Shown here: positions 28,701 to 54,749 of the stretch, piece by piece
Layout of the letters: the number at the start of each line of letters is the position of its first letter
Position numbering within the stretch: the stretch's first letter is position 1
DNA from: Ptychodera flava
Taxonomy: Eukaryota; Hemichordata; Enteropneusta; Ptychoderidae
Assembly: GCF_041260155.1 (NCBI RefSeq)
Contig: NC_091933.1
Location: 29,083,433-29,147,432 of the forward strand
Reading direction: 5' to 3'
DNA length: 64,000 nucleotides
Position numbers and translations under genes: made by a program
Notes under the pieces: model-generated
Databases searched by the model: none
Told to the model about the DNA's origin: nothing
What the model saw: the letters and a program-made list of their open reading frames with translations, nothing else

Positions 28701-31700
28701 GATGGTGCAAAGAAAAAAAAGTGTAAGTTATTATCCAAATATTAAAGGCATACCACCACATTCATTTCACTGGTTAATTGTGTTACGCTGGAAGGGTAAC
28801 TTGTTGTTTCTTGCGTTGAACTTGTTTGGAACTTTCTCACTCTATTTGTGGACGCACAGGTGTTTTTGCTTATGCTTTAATTTATGGTTACACCAGTAGT
28901 TTTGACTACTATTGCATAAATTTCTTAATGTCGAAAATTTAATCGAGAATTTTTGTGATGTGTATGTACGTAGGGCCAAGAGACATTTAAACAACTGTTG
29001 GCTCATGTCTTAGTCTGCTACACGACACGTATAATCTTTCTTGAGAAATATAAAAAAACGTAACCCGGCAACTGTGTAACGTTTAAGAAGTCACACATCT
29101 CAGGGAAATTAATCAATAATGTGTACACACCATATCATCGAAAAGCAAAAATAATTTTAAGTTAAGTTGTCATTTTTCCTTGCAAGATGTACGCTAGAAT
29201 CCCACTGCTCCGACGGTGAGTGGTTGCAACAGGCTGCCGACACCTTTGTTGCTGATCCTACCGACCCAAGTAGAGACGCACGCATCAGATGTGTATACGT
29301 TGATCAGATTGGTGAATTCTCCGTAAAGGTTAGCGCATGTCCTATAAACTTCACTCCTTGATATCATTGTAGGGAATTCAGTAGAATGTTTTACCCATGA
29401 TCTTCAATACCTAAGATACGATTCTGCCGCCTAAGTAAGTCATAAAAGTTTCAGGTGGCCGACAATATTTTCAACATGTCGGATTTCCACAGGTAAAACA
29501 CTATATATTATGGCCCAAACAAAGGGCTATGTCCCCCGAAGGTAGGTGACCGTTTGCCCGTCTTCAGAATTTTGAAGTTGTAGCACTTATCTGCAGGGAT
29601 TTAGCTCATGACGTTGTAAAAATGTAACTGATAGCAATATATATAACAGTATTGTCGATCCATTACAGTTTTATCCGCCTTCAGGATTACCTGTGGGGTT
29701 GACCGAGCTAACGGTTAATGTCACCACGGAGAAACGGTTGAGAGTTCGTGACGTCCAGTATGTTCGAATTTACATCGGCGATGACCTGCGATGCAATGAC
29801 GTAGGAATTTTAGACAGCAGATATGGTTTTGGTTCATCACGCTACAGGTATCGTTTGAACATAGAGGCACTCTGACTTAATTCAACGTGTTTTCATTTTC
29901 GTTACTCCTACTTTCACACGAAAAGGGGCATTTTGTTGAGGGGTACTGACATCATGAAAACTATGGCAAAACTTGCATAATTATATCTCAAGTAATATAA
30001 GCTTTGTCAACTTTGTCAACTTAAATTTCTTTCAGTTTTTGTGTCATTCACAGTTTCATGGCCAACGTCTAGAGGAATGTTGTATACCTAGTATTCAGCA
30101 TGTCAAAACAACCCGTACACGTGTAAGACATGTCCAACTTCAAACTAGTTTTGAACTATATCAATGCATCGCCAATACAGTTTACAAGACGGTTTTTGAG
30201 TATTTCAATATTATTTTGGGAGTTGACAGAATACAATTCTTTACATCAGAAAAAGTACGAGAATTCAAATCATGTCTTGGGAAAATTTCTGTCTGCTTTT
30301 AACGGTGATTTCTCGCCTCGCAGCTGGACGTTCAACTGTAGTGCCATTTCGCCAGGATTGACAGCGGCAGTTCCAGTGTCCTTTTCCGTCTATGACTTCT
30401 ATCCGGTAAAATTGTGGCTCAACTCTTCAGAGAGATTCCAGTTCGCGGTAAGTTTATACTATGAATGTTTCACTGAACATTGACCACTAATGATATCATT
30501 AAATATCTAACCATCATATGCTGTCAGGGGTTTTGAGTATTTTGCCATACTTAGGTGTTTTATGAGCCTTCTAATGTTATTAAGTTTTAAACGTGACTGT
30601 GAAGAAATCCCAATAAAAACACGTATATTAACTTCATCGACATTTAAAAAGTTTCTGATATTTCATTGATCTAAACCTTTCCTTTTTTAATTTTTACACA
30701 TTTCTACTGATATTTACCGGTATAAAACACTTCTAAATATTTTGCTGTTGAAAAAGCGATAACAAATCTATTGAACATTGAACTTAAAATATCGAAAATA
30801 TCGCATTCTTTAGCGATCAAAAGGTTGATATTATTATCGATGCAACTTCAGTGACAATCTTTCGCAAGTCGGTCCTATAAACGCATAATGCTTCAGTGGA
30901 GTTTTCTCATTTTCGATTTGTCTTAATTTTCTTTGGACAGGTTCCAACCATGAGAAAATTTTCACCGCTTAAAGGTCCACAAGCCGGGGGTACATTGCTG
31001 GAAATACAAGGAACCCATCTCCTTGCCGGAAATTATCGGGAGATCGTCATCGGCGGAAGAAGATGCGAGCTACGAATGTATGTGAAATTTCTTGTTTGTT
31101 TGTTCTTCAGGAAGAAATTTACCAGTTCATTTCAATCCCCAGAAATTATTATTGTGACACTCTCTGAGAAGACAGTCAAGGATCCAATGATGCACAGCCA
31201 TAGCACGACGTGTCCTGAAAGAAACTTGGTGTTAACATTTCCATACGTTCAAAAAGATATACGCTTAAGTTTTTTTTTTTTTTATCTTTCCGTGGTTCTT
31301 TCTTTTACCACGCTTTACAGGGATTACTCTACCAATGATCGGCTCGTATGTGTCACAGCTAAGGTGCAAGAACCCACCAAGTCGCTGGTTTGTGTCGACT
31401 TCGGATCGTAACATCACCCTGACATCGAAGCGACGTTACGACTACACGGAAAACCCTTTCATTGATACTATCTATCCGCTGAGGGCATTTCTCGGGTAAG
31501 TTTAGGTTTGGTATCGACGTGTACGGCATCATTAAGTTCGTAAAAATCTGAACGGAGGCTTGCTTAAATATCTCTTCAAATTTGTTTCAATGTGCCTGCC
31601 AGTATTACCTAAAAATGCAGCGAGTTATAATTCAAATGGCTTACGCCATGATACCGTATTTTATTGTACCCTTGCAATTACATTCTCTTGTCATCATAGG

Positions 31701-34700
31701 CTACATTTTGATCCTCAGAAATTGACTGCGCTTACATTCGATCATTCCTGCACTATTTTCTATGCGATGTGTCTTTTCAGAGGAGGCGCCATACAGCAAG
31801 TCACCGGAACAAACCTAGATTCCATTGCCAGACCGTTGTTTGTGGTGGTAGTGAAGACGAATGGCAGCTATATCGATGACTTTAGTTCAGTGAGTATTGG
31901 TAGCAGTGCTTCAAAAGTTGGTATGCTGTAGTCATTATGCTTTAGGGAGTAGATGATGACAAAACAACCGCCTGAACTTATGTCTTTACTATGTTGTGTC
32001 ACATTACATCTACAACCTGTCGATTGCTTTTGGAGAGCCTCGGGACGCGGGGATGATTTTCCTACGTTTGACATATGTGTCCTTATTTGTTTCCTCCCTG
32101 TAGGTCTGCAACGTAAAGAATTCGACCTTCATGGCATGTCCGGCTCCTGAAATCGATATTTCGGAGTTCCTCAACAACACAAGAGGTAAACGTGAGGTTG
32201 GCAGCAGTGGTTGCGATGTCGTAGCAAGGACGCCATCAGGCGAGTCGGTCCAATTCAAAATTGGCTTTGTCCTCGACGGAGTTCAGGATTGGCTGCCCTC
32301 AGTCATCGATCAACACATTGATGCTAAATATACTACCATTGCAGTGGCCAGGGACCCCGTGTATTATACGTTCTCCGGCGAAGGCAATATTCTCACTTTC
32401 AAGCCAAACGAAGATAATTATCTAGTGATTGAGGTAGCTATGCTAACGTTGTTAGTTTTTAAATAAATATAAAAATTAACGAGATCACAGCCAAATGCAT
32501 TTTTATGTATTTTCAAAAAAAAGTCACACCTTGACTGGTTTGATGGAGGACCACAGCGATATATATTAGATGTCTGTTACTTCGAGTCTCATGCGCAAAT
32601 TTTTAAATCGCATTTTTTTTAAAAATTACTATTTTCATTCATGTACTCTTGAAGACCATGAGCGAAAGTGTGCGTGTGGATGCATTACCCTACTTAGAAT
32701 ACCAAAGATACTGCAATGCATCTTTGTTTGTAAAAGCTTTGTTGTTCATAACTTGAAAGTTTTCTCTGCCTAATCCCGTTGTTTCTTTGATTGTTTTTCT
32801 TTGTTTAGGGAGAAAGACTAGACTGTGGTGCAACAAAACATGACATCACAATTGAAATAGGACTAGCCTACTGCACACCGATAATCTCTCTATACCGCAC
32901 ACAACTGACGTGCACTCCGCCAAATGAACTACCTCCAGTGCGAAGTGAATATTCCGAAGACCATGGTCTTCCCCACGTATTGGTGAGTTCATGGAACGTT
33001 TCGAGAGGTCTTTGAAAGCAGCATTTTTTTCTATCGCACGAAAGGACTTTTCAGACTAATGTTTTGAGCTGCGAGAAGAATCTAATATGTAAGATGTAGA
33101 GTCTTTACCATGGCAATAATGTCTTTTTACCGAATTAAATGTCCAACTCCTCCTGTTTCATAAGTAAGGTCCGAGACATAAGTACCGATCACAGTGATTG
33201 GTGTCTGCGGTCCTATAAGGTCCGCGTACCGCTCATTGATAGACTAGACCTTTCTTCTCAGGTCTCGAGCTCATATTACCATGTAATGTTCAGTTCACGG
33301 CACTGTGATTGGCTGCCCCATGTCATTGTGTAAGCCTCGTTTTGTAATGTTCACATTATAATATAAATTAATAATATATATTTAAATTAAAAGGAGATAG
33401 TTCTCGTTGTGTATTACAGATAATAATACGATTCCTTTTATTTGTCGATAATTTCCTGAAATCTCCTTTGTTAGTAATTGTAAGCGAAGTTTTCGGTTTG
33501 TTAACAGTGTCCATGTATCGTGTGATCACTTTATGTACGCATGTTATGTCATGATAAGAAAGAATGATTTTCTCAAATAATTTCTGAGATCTCAGTATGT
33601 TCGGCCCTCTTCATTGCAGCTGTTTTTATTCATTCATTTAAGGTCAGAGTGGGCCTCGCTTCAAACCGCAATTTCATCGGCTATATTGACTACGTGAACA
33701 GCACTGAATCAGAGCCAGGTGTAGCGGGTTGGATCATCGCAGTCGCCGCTGTGTGTGTTATCGCCTTGCTTCTCCTGGCTCTGGCTGTAGTGGCGCTCTT
33801 CGTAGCACCTCGGCTGAGGCGTAAAATGGAATACATTGACTCCGGCGTCTCGGGCCTGAACTATCTCGAGCGTAAACATCACGATGCAGAACCCATCCCT
33901 CTCACTAATGTCGACCACCACGGGCCTTCATCCAGAGCTAGCGCGGAAGAGTCCCAAGAGACCGCTGTATACTCAAACACAGGTATCGTGAAACTAAAAT
34001 TATGACCTGCCATGCCAAACTTTGTGATAAAATTGAAAAAAAATGCTAAAACCGATAAATAGATTAATCAGCGCCGGATTTCAATATTGCAATATATCAT
34101 GACACGTAATATGTCCGAAGAATTGCAAGTTTTGTAACCTTACATCACAATGTAATTCGTCATTACGTAGAACCTCGAGGCTCTTATCAGGTGTCTTTAA
34201 TTAAATCTGTGATGATATGCGAAATCCTGCTGTCAAAGCTCCAATGACGACTTGAAAAACCATGCTTTAATATTTGAAAGAAATATGCAACTTTTAGCAA
34301 CTTGACCATCCATACTATTGCATGTACTTGCATTGTTCACTTCTGTATTGCCCGAATTCGAATTATTGAATAATGACTCGCTAGCTGCACAGGAGCTTGA
34401 AGCTGTACGCCACCAGGTTCGAGATGTATTAATCGACAGTGACAGAATACGCCTTCAAAGTGGTGAAATACTAGGAAGGGGTAAGTATTTCTCACCGATT
34501 CGGAGTTGCTCTATAAACAAGTCCAGAATGAAATAGTGATCTTTACTGAATCTGCTGTAGAGTAGACCTACAGTTTTTCATTCGTGTGACAATCAGTTCA
34601 TACAGATACTGACTGACTCCACCTGGTAGGTATATAAAACGACTGCTCATCTTCCTTGCCGCCTAACAAGTAGTTGGGGTAATTTAATCGTTAAACCAAT

Positions 34701-37700
34701 CAACCAAGACATGGAAAAGTCAACGTGAAGAGAGATCGTATACACAAATTCCTCACTGATTTAACATTTGCTTATTATATTTGATGCAGGACACTTCGGA
34801 AACGTCCTGTATGGTAAATATGTCGACAGCAGAGGGGAAGTAATTTATGGCGTTGCAGTCAAATCTCTCAAGAGTGAGTATTAATTGAAGTAATCAGATC
34901 CAGTCTTGACAAAGCTTTCTTTGAGATGGTTTAGACATAATTAGAAACCTTTATGCAATAGAAAAAGTGCTGCCGTTAACCCCAAAGTTAACTTTGTCAA
35001 TCTCGTTTGTCTCTTTCGGTTCAGCGAGCAACAAGTGTTCACAGGTTAGGCCGAACAAAAAAGTTGTGCTGTTTCGATAACTTGACCTACCCTTTTTTTT
35101 ACCTGCCGACCTAGACTCTCCACAGTCGCTCAGCCTTGTTTTGTGCGCGCCAACGATGGGCCTGCATTCGAAGGCTACGCTGTGCAGATGTCTGTGAAGG
35201 GCGCGCGCGTGTTCCAACAGGGAAGAACGCGAATCGCAGGGTCTCTGCCAGACTACTGCCGACCCTAAACTTTTTTAGAGCTACGTAAACACGGAAGTAA
35301 AAAACAAAGAAAGAAAAAAAACGCCGTAAAATCATGCATCGTTATTGGCACTTGATTTTTGCTTGAACGAGGATGTCTTTCATGATTTTTTTTTCTTTAT
35401 ATGTATGATACATTTTTCTGGAAATGATGTTGCCAGTGTTTGACCACCTCGTACGTCGCATACAATAAAATAGTAATATGCAATGCAATAGTATGTATGA
35501 TCAAGTTGCTAAAAGTTCCGTGTACGAACTCCTAAAAAGCGCAAATTTAAAAATATTTTGGAAAAACAATTTCTGCCGATCTACTTATCGTATCTTTCAA
35601 AACCATTTATCGGAACAGCACAATTTATTTTTTTTTTTTGGCCTTACATGCAACAATTCGTTTGAGCATAATACAACTCTCTGTACATTTTCTAATGAAA
35701 ATCCTCTCGGGCAACGTCACAATAATTTGACTATATGTATCGATTGACAGATTCTTTGTAACCTTATATCAAGCACTGAGACGTGCGACATGTCGGGACA
35801 ATGTATGCAGTGAGAACACGAAACTGCGTTTCTGTAGCCGACGTTTTTCTTCTTGCACTTCTCTACGGGATGATAGCCCGCTTCTTTTTATGTACAAAGT
35901 GAGACGTAGCTGTCGTCTGCAGTTGTTCCGGGCTGAAGTTAAATGCCTAGTGCAACGGTTATCCGTCAAAAATAAAACGAAAACGCCAAACCTATAACCT
36001 GTCAATCTGAATCATAAATGCGTGCTCATGTTGTTTTTTATATTTTGATACAATGCATTAATATGTTGTATATTTCCAGGATATGCCAATATTGACGACG
36101 TACGAAAGTTTCTCGAAGAAGGAGTGATTATGAAAAGTTTCAAGCACGATAATGTCCTAGGTTTAGTGGGTGTTTGCATCGACCAGGACGGCCGTCCGAT
36201 GATTGTACTACCCTACATGAAAAATGGTGACCTGAAGTCCTTCGTTGCAAACCCGGACAGGGTAGGTTAAAGCAGAGATCAAAAATTAACCTTGATGAAA
36301 TCATAGAGGCTATTTCAACTGTACATTACGACTGTTAAGTGCGATAACGCTTCTTATGAAACGTCACGGTGTCACGTGACGTCAAGCTGCTGATTTTGAG
36401 TCGTGTATCACAGATTTCTCCTCGACATCATACGAAGTTATGGTTATTACCTTTGCAGGTACTGACTGTCCGTACACTGATTACGTACTCATTACATGTT
36501 GCTCAAGGAATGGAATATTTGTCTTCGATGAAATTCGTCCACCGTGACTTGGCCGCCAGAAATTGTATGTGAGTATTACGCGCAAGTTCTATTCAATGAG
36601 TAACTTTTTGACGACTTGTTCCCCAAGTCTGATTTTTGCCTCTCTTGATTAATCTATCAGAAAGTAATCCATATTTTCGCTCTCTTGCATTTGAATTTGA
36701 TCAATTCTAGGGTTGACGAATCTGAGACTGTAAAAGTGTCAGACTTTGGATTGTCACGTGATATTTACGAACAGGAATATTATGCCAGCGAAGACAAGCA
36801 GACTAGACTACCGATACGATGGATGCCGGTCGAGAGTATTAAGCGGGGCATATTCAGTACCAAGACTGACGTTGTGAGTAAAATTTAGATATCTGATGCC
36901 ATAATGCTTTTAGCGCCCTCTTATGTCGACAACTTGAAGAGTCTCAAGGTTTATTCTTGATTTAAGGAAATCCACTGCAAAAGTGGGGATAGATATAGCC
37001 GTTGGAAGGTCCGTTGATCGAACAAACACAGTGGTCAAAGCATTGAGGGCAAATTTCAATGTGCACTTCACCATTATAGCAAAATGGATTTAACGCTAAG
37101 TAGTAGGGGTTGTTTACATATCCGTCCCAAGGGCTGGGGCAGGGGTAGGGTTGTCTTGGTGTCAGCACACTTTGCTCTTTCTACTGTTTCATTTTAATAC
37201 GTTTGACTATGATATGTATTACCAATAAAGATTTATACTACCAACTTTTGGTGTCTTGATCTCATCGTAGCGCTAGTTTTGTAAAGACTTCTTTTTCTCC
37301 TCAACTGTTTCATGTATTTGTTCTTTGACAATTTTACTCGAAGTTTTATCACAGTGTAGCGTCAGTCATGTGATGCGTTTGATAGTCTTATGAAATCAAA
37401 CTAGGGCAAGTTACTAATCTGTGGACACTCACCAGCTTACCATCGGAATAACTTTGACAAAGTCAATAACGAACGCACCAGCAAGGGTATAACAGTTAGG
37501 CAATCAAACGCATCAAATGATAAAGCTTCATGTAAGATTGTAAAGGGACAAATACATGAAACAGTGAAGGAGAAAAAGAAATCTTTACAAAACCAGTGCT
37601 AAAATGAGACTAAAACACCAAACGTTGGTAGTATGAATCCTTACTGCTAATACATATCATAGTCAAACCTATTCAAATAAAATAAACAATAGCAAGAAGT

Positions 37701-38481
37701 AACCTGTGCCGAGACCAAGGCATCCCTACCCCCACCCACCCCTGGGGACGGACATGTAAACAACCCACTATGGTAGCACGTGATACGTTCAGGCTATGCC
37801 TAGCCGTTTCTCAGTCAAACGTATCACGATATCCCTTTCTACCTCCGGCCTGTTGCAGTGGTCGTACGGTGTGTTGGTTTGGGAACTAATAACACGAGGA
37901 GAGCTCCCCTACGCCAGCATTGATACCTGGGACATACCTAGCTACTTGGAACGAGGGAGACGACTGCCACAGCCGGCCTACGCCCCGGATAAATTGTGAG
38001 TACATTCAACTATCGGTATCAATCCAAGTTGACTATTTGGCAGAAAAGAATGACTGTTCGTTTCTAGTCAGTACACCCAAAATTACCTTAGAATATTTTG
38101 TGTCGATAAACTATTAACATTCCAAGTCTTTATGATTATTTCGATATTTTTTATTGAATAATAGTCCCAGAATGGCGCTGCAGTTGAGGTACTAAGCAAC
38201 AGACAAACAAAATATCACGATTTTAATTTTTTTCTCTGGGCTCTAACGATAAAATTTGTTTTACTTGATTTTAACATTCTTTATTCTGTTTTTGATGACA
38301 TTCTAGATACGATTTACTGCTGCAGTGTTGGCAAGAGAATCCGAACGAACGACCAGAATTCGGAACACTGTGTCAGCAACTCCGCCATTTATGCCAGCTT
38401 GGAGAGAAAGCAACGAAGGGTGACGAAAATTACTACCTGGAACCAATAGCAAGTCCGCTTTATGTAAACACTATGGTGTAA
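22762..38481 (+). CDS. MET: MET/RON-like receptor tyrosine kinase, gene B (full length)
   Basis: Twenty coding exons: 22762-23826, 24892-25062, 27567-27722, 28607-28722, 29187-29328, 29669-29847, 30324-30447, 30941-31077, 31321-31495, 31781-31889, 32104-32433, 32809-32982, 33643-33982, 34385-34480, 34790-34873, 36080-36261, 36459-36568, 36711-36873, 37859-37995, 38307-38481 (TAA). The product is about 1387 residues, close to vertebrate MET. Order: signal peptide (1 to about 20), sema with RRKR at 269-272, Cys-rich PSI ([13 protein letters not shown], about 480-510), IPT repeats starting FYPPSG, membrane span about 989-1014, kinase with GRGHFG (about 1103-1108), Lys1129, HRD 1221-1223, DFG 1241-1243, Tyr1253/1254, and tail YVNT at 1382. 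The start ATG 22762 precedes a clear signal peptide; the ATG at 22754 is out of frame and hits a stop after five codons. Exon 31321-31495 needs one base skipped to stay open. A possible 5'-UTR acceptor lies at about 22671. Orthology to MET or RON separately cannot be decided. Confidence 0.93.
23566..23577 (+). other. Furin-type cleavage site inside the sema domain of gene B
   Basis: Codons for RRKR at residues 269-272 (followed by ERQVQ) match the consensus R-x-[K/R]-R. In vertebrate MET and RON the precursor is cut into alpha and beta chains at a basic site at a comparable place within the sema domain. The position and local context, between sema blocks and after a Pro/Ser-rich loop, support the same processing here. 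Cleavage itself is inferred. Confidence 0.7.
25119..26568. mobile_element. Inverted-repeat element with TTAA flanks in gene B intron 2
   Basis: Ends AGAGGCACTACCACTTGGTA and, reverse complemented, AGAGGCACTCCCACTTTGTA, each next to TTAA (25115-25118 and 26569-26572). A second shared block, GATAAAAACATGTC, lies about 60-100 bases inside each end. The TTAA pair suggests piggyBac-like insertion, or TTAA may be part of the repeat. The 1450-bp element contains a separate long palindrome at 25390-25930 and no transposase frame. Confidence 0.65.
25390..25930. mobile_element. Long palindrome, arms about 250 bp, inside the 25119-26568 element
   Basis: Left and right arms share, in opposite orientation, CATTACAAGGACGTATATCT, CTAATTATGCTAATCCGTGG and TTCATGCTCTGA. 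The centre is near 25660. Arm similarity is high, so this looks younger than, or independent of, the element around it. Confidence 0.75.
26627..26895 (+). mobile_element. MITE-like repeat (AAGGTAGAACGCACC family), copy 2
   Basis: Starts AAGGTAGAATGCACC followed by GGGGACAGAAATTCGG, as at 8053, and ends near ACACTATCTTT. Intron 2 of gene B. Confidence 0.55.
27016..27366 (-). mobile_element. MITE-like repeat (AAGGTAGAACGCACC family), copy 3 (inverted)
   Basis: Reverse-complement copy of the 8053 family, ending with CCCGAATTTCTGTGTCTTAC on the plus strand. It sits about 120 bases from copy 2 in opposite orientation. Confidence 0.55.
33158..33330 (+). repeat. Short dispersed repeat, copy 1
   Basis: Shares CACAGTGATTGGTGTCTGCG, GTCCTATAAGGTCC and ATGTTCAGTTCACGGC with 47515-47660 (+) and, inverted, with 53905-54045. 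Identity of the family is unknown. It lies in the gene B intron before the membrane-span exon. Confidence 0.55.
37101..37770. mobile_element. Foldback element, arms about 320 bp, in a gene B kinase intron
   Basis: The ends read TAGTAGGGGTTGTTTACAT (left) and, reverse complemented, TAGTGGGTTGTTTACAT (right). Inner arm blocks such as TTTGACTATGATATGTATTA and CTGTTTCATGTATTTG recur inverted. The centre is near 37440. It occupies most of the intron between the DFG exon (to 36873) and the WSYGV exon (from 37859). No coding sequence. Confidence 0.75.
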
Positions 38482-38590
38482 TGATAGAAAACTTGCATGA
38501 GCCTATAGCATGTATTGGTATATTTTCAGCTCACTTGACTATACAGGGCCACACTGTTGTTATTGTAGAAAGCAGTGCTCGATATAAGGG

Positions 38591-38631
38591 CACAGAGTAA
38601 TATCATAGACTGTCTATGATATTACTCTGTG
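38591..38631. repeat. 41-bp near-perfect palindrome flanked by ATAAGGG
   Basis: CACAGAGTAATATCATAGAC is followed, after one T, by its exact reverse complement. ATAAGGG lies directly on both sides. It starts 110 bases after the gene B stop codon, so it is probably in the 3' UTR, where it would form a 20-bp hairpin. Confidence 0.9.
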
Positions 38632-39574
38632 ATAAGGGTGAACAATACAAACATGCCCCTTTCAGTGTTGAGTCTCGCCTTCAACTAATCAGCAGGGGCG
38701 TCACCATTAGTCAGTCTTACAACAATGGCCAGAATATACATGTAGATTATTGAACGAACACTATAGCGTTCTTACCAATGTATGAAAGCTAGTAAATCGG
38801 AAAGTGATTGTTAAATTTCTGAGAATAATGATCTTGTCCCGCGAGAACCAGAAGCGCCCCTCTACATTACAGTCTTAATTACCTTCCGTCACAATTTTGG
38901 TTACACATGTGTTATAATTCTATTTCAATGAAATATGACTTGTATTGAAAAGAGTTGGAAACTGTAATTTTCAAACCAAAATCGTGCATATTTGACAAAA
39001 ACAACAGCATTTGACCATTGAAAGATTGAGAAAAATCATAATTTTACAATTGATCGGGCACCTTCCCGTTAGTGGTTACCCGCCAGGTTTGAATTTTACT
39101 GAAGACAGTCAAACTGCTTTCTTGACTGTCCTCAACGATGAAATTTAGCTATAGAAGAGTGCGAAAAATATTATGCGTAGTAGTTTTGGAATAGCTGTTT
39201 GATTTTTTTTCTGTCTGGTACGTTGCATTCGTTTGATATTTACTAGTGTAGGCGATGAAAAAGACGAATTCATCAACAGACGCGAAGTCAGGTGTTCAGC
39301 TAGATAGCCTCCCTCACCCTATCTTCCTATCGAAACCTAGAAAGATATATTATGTACATTGATGTATTACTTCTAGTCACCAGGCTAGTTCGATAAGTCG
39401 ATGGTTTGTAGGTATAAAGTACACAGCTATCTTTTGTAAAATTAATGGAATGTTTGCGTGTCTGTGTTTATGGGTTCAGGCCGAGTATTTTTTGTAACAG
39501 CAATAATACCATATATTTTAATAACATATGTACATTGTTGGGGATATATTTCTTCTTAGGGAGAAGTACTAAGA

Positions 39575-39580
39575 AATAAA
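39575..39580 (+). terminator. Candidate poly(A) signal, gene B
   Basis: An AATAAA hexamer lies about 1.1 kb downstream of the gene B stop. It is the first canonical one I noticed on this strand. The 3' end is otherwise unmarked. Confidence 0.25.
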
Positions 39581-40894
39581 TGAATATATATCTGTGACAT
39601 CCAACTTTAACAGCATTTTCCATTGACTGAGTAGAGTTGATGACTGAAGATGAATTGGGACTATTGTATCTCCTTGTGACGACATAGAAATGTATAATTA
39701 CATTTTCAAATGAAGTATAGTCTTTATTTATCGGTATATTCGGTCGCATTGTATCCCCCGCATAGTGCGCAAGCTGCTACTTAACATGTTACTTGAGGTT
39801 GCATCTGATAAGCGTTGACAACGTCACGCTTTCGGCTTCTCAGGCTCTTCATGCCTTTGTAGATATGTTGATACCTTTCGTTGTACAAGAGCCGGTCTCA
39901 CTTTGACGAGTCTGCACGTGGAATGTATATAGCATCGCGGGAGAGCACTCGGTATTGTAGTGAATTTTTCAATCCGCGATTGCCGAAGTCACCAGGCTAG
40001 CATTCGCTCCCAATTTTCGCTGGTATACAGGTTAACAAAAATATGCTGAAATGATAAGCGCCTGTGTTTGCAGTCTCAGCCTGAACTCCATGGGAAAAAT
40101 GCAACTTAGGCCACCCGCAAGATTTGAGGCATCTGATAAAATCTGTTAGTATGACAGCTCTTTATCCATATGCAAACTTACTTTTACACGTATCTTTGAT
40201 AACGTGACACACTGAATTAGGGCAATTCGACCGAGGACAACCCTTGCGTTCGCCAATCAGCCAACACGTTTCCAGCTCATTGTATTTGTAAAGAAGTATT
40301 GTTCAGATATAATGTGAGTGAAGTTGCCCTTATCAGATTCTTCCAATTTACCTGTGGCCAAAATTTGTACAACTTATACTGGCTTCAAGTGGATCTCACT
40401 CTGAGGCAAATACGCCAAAATTACAAGTAATAGAGCTGTAAGTAATTACATTAAATGTCGTACATTAAAAGATGGTCCATAAGATAGTTCGCATGCTTTT
40501 TTAAATAAGCAGGGACAGTGTCTTCTTGACAAATGCCTGTGGTCAAGTTCGTGTACAAATAGTGCATCTGAGATTTTCGTGTGCTTGTCAAGTCTACAAT
40601 ATTTAGAAGAGTTGGATAGAGGAATTGAGCAGACTCAGTTCAGGGATTGGTACTTAATACGTAAAAGATGACGGTCAAGAATTGTTTTTCAGCATATGAC
40701 TCATCATTAGGAGATGATAGTTGTCAAGGTTATAGAACAAACAAGAGTCAAAGTGTAATAAAGGGCTGAAGGCTGACTTATTTCGACGGGTATTGGAAGT
40801 GGGGGGGGGGGTGTTCTAAACTGCTGCGCAAGAATGATCCACTAAGTTCTCTCAATGCTTGCTTTAATTAACATTCGTGAAAATTCAAGTTCAT

Positions 40895-54749
<13,855 letters not shown>

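Larger units (their letters stand above)
38482..40894. other. Intergenic region between gene B and carboxypeptidase (convergent 3' ends)
   Basis: The two flanking genes converge here. Apart from the 41-bp palindrome and a poly-G run of 10 near 40801, I see no gene, RNA or repeat. Both 3' UTRs must end within it. Confidence 0.6.

Noticed and set aside
29973..30302. 109- and 117-codon plus-strand frames in gene B
   Set aside because: Mostly intron sequence before exon 30324-30447. Only the second one overlaps the real exon.
35095..35335. GC-rich segment with minus-strand frames in a gene B intron
   Set aside because: No motif, splice context or matching repeat in the window, so it was left unannotated.
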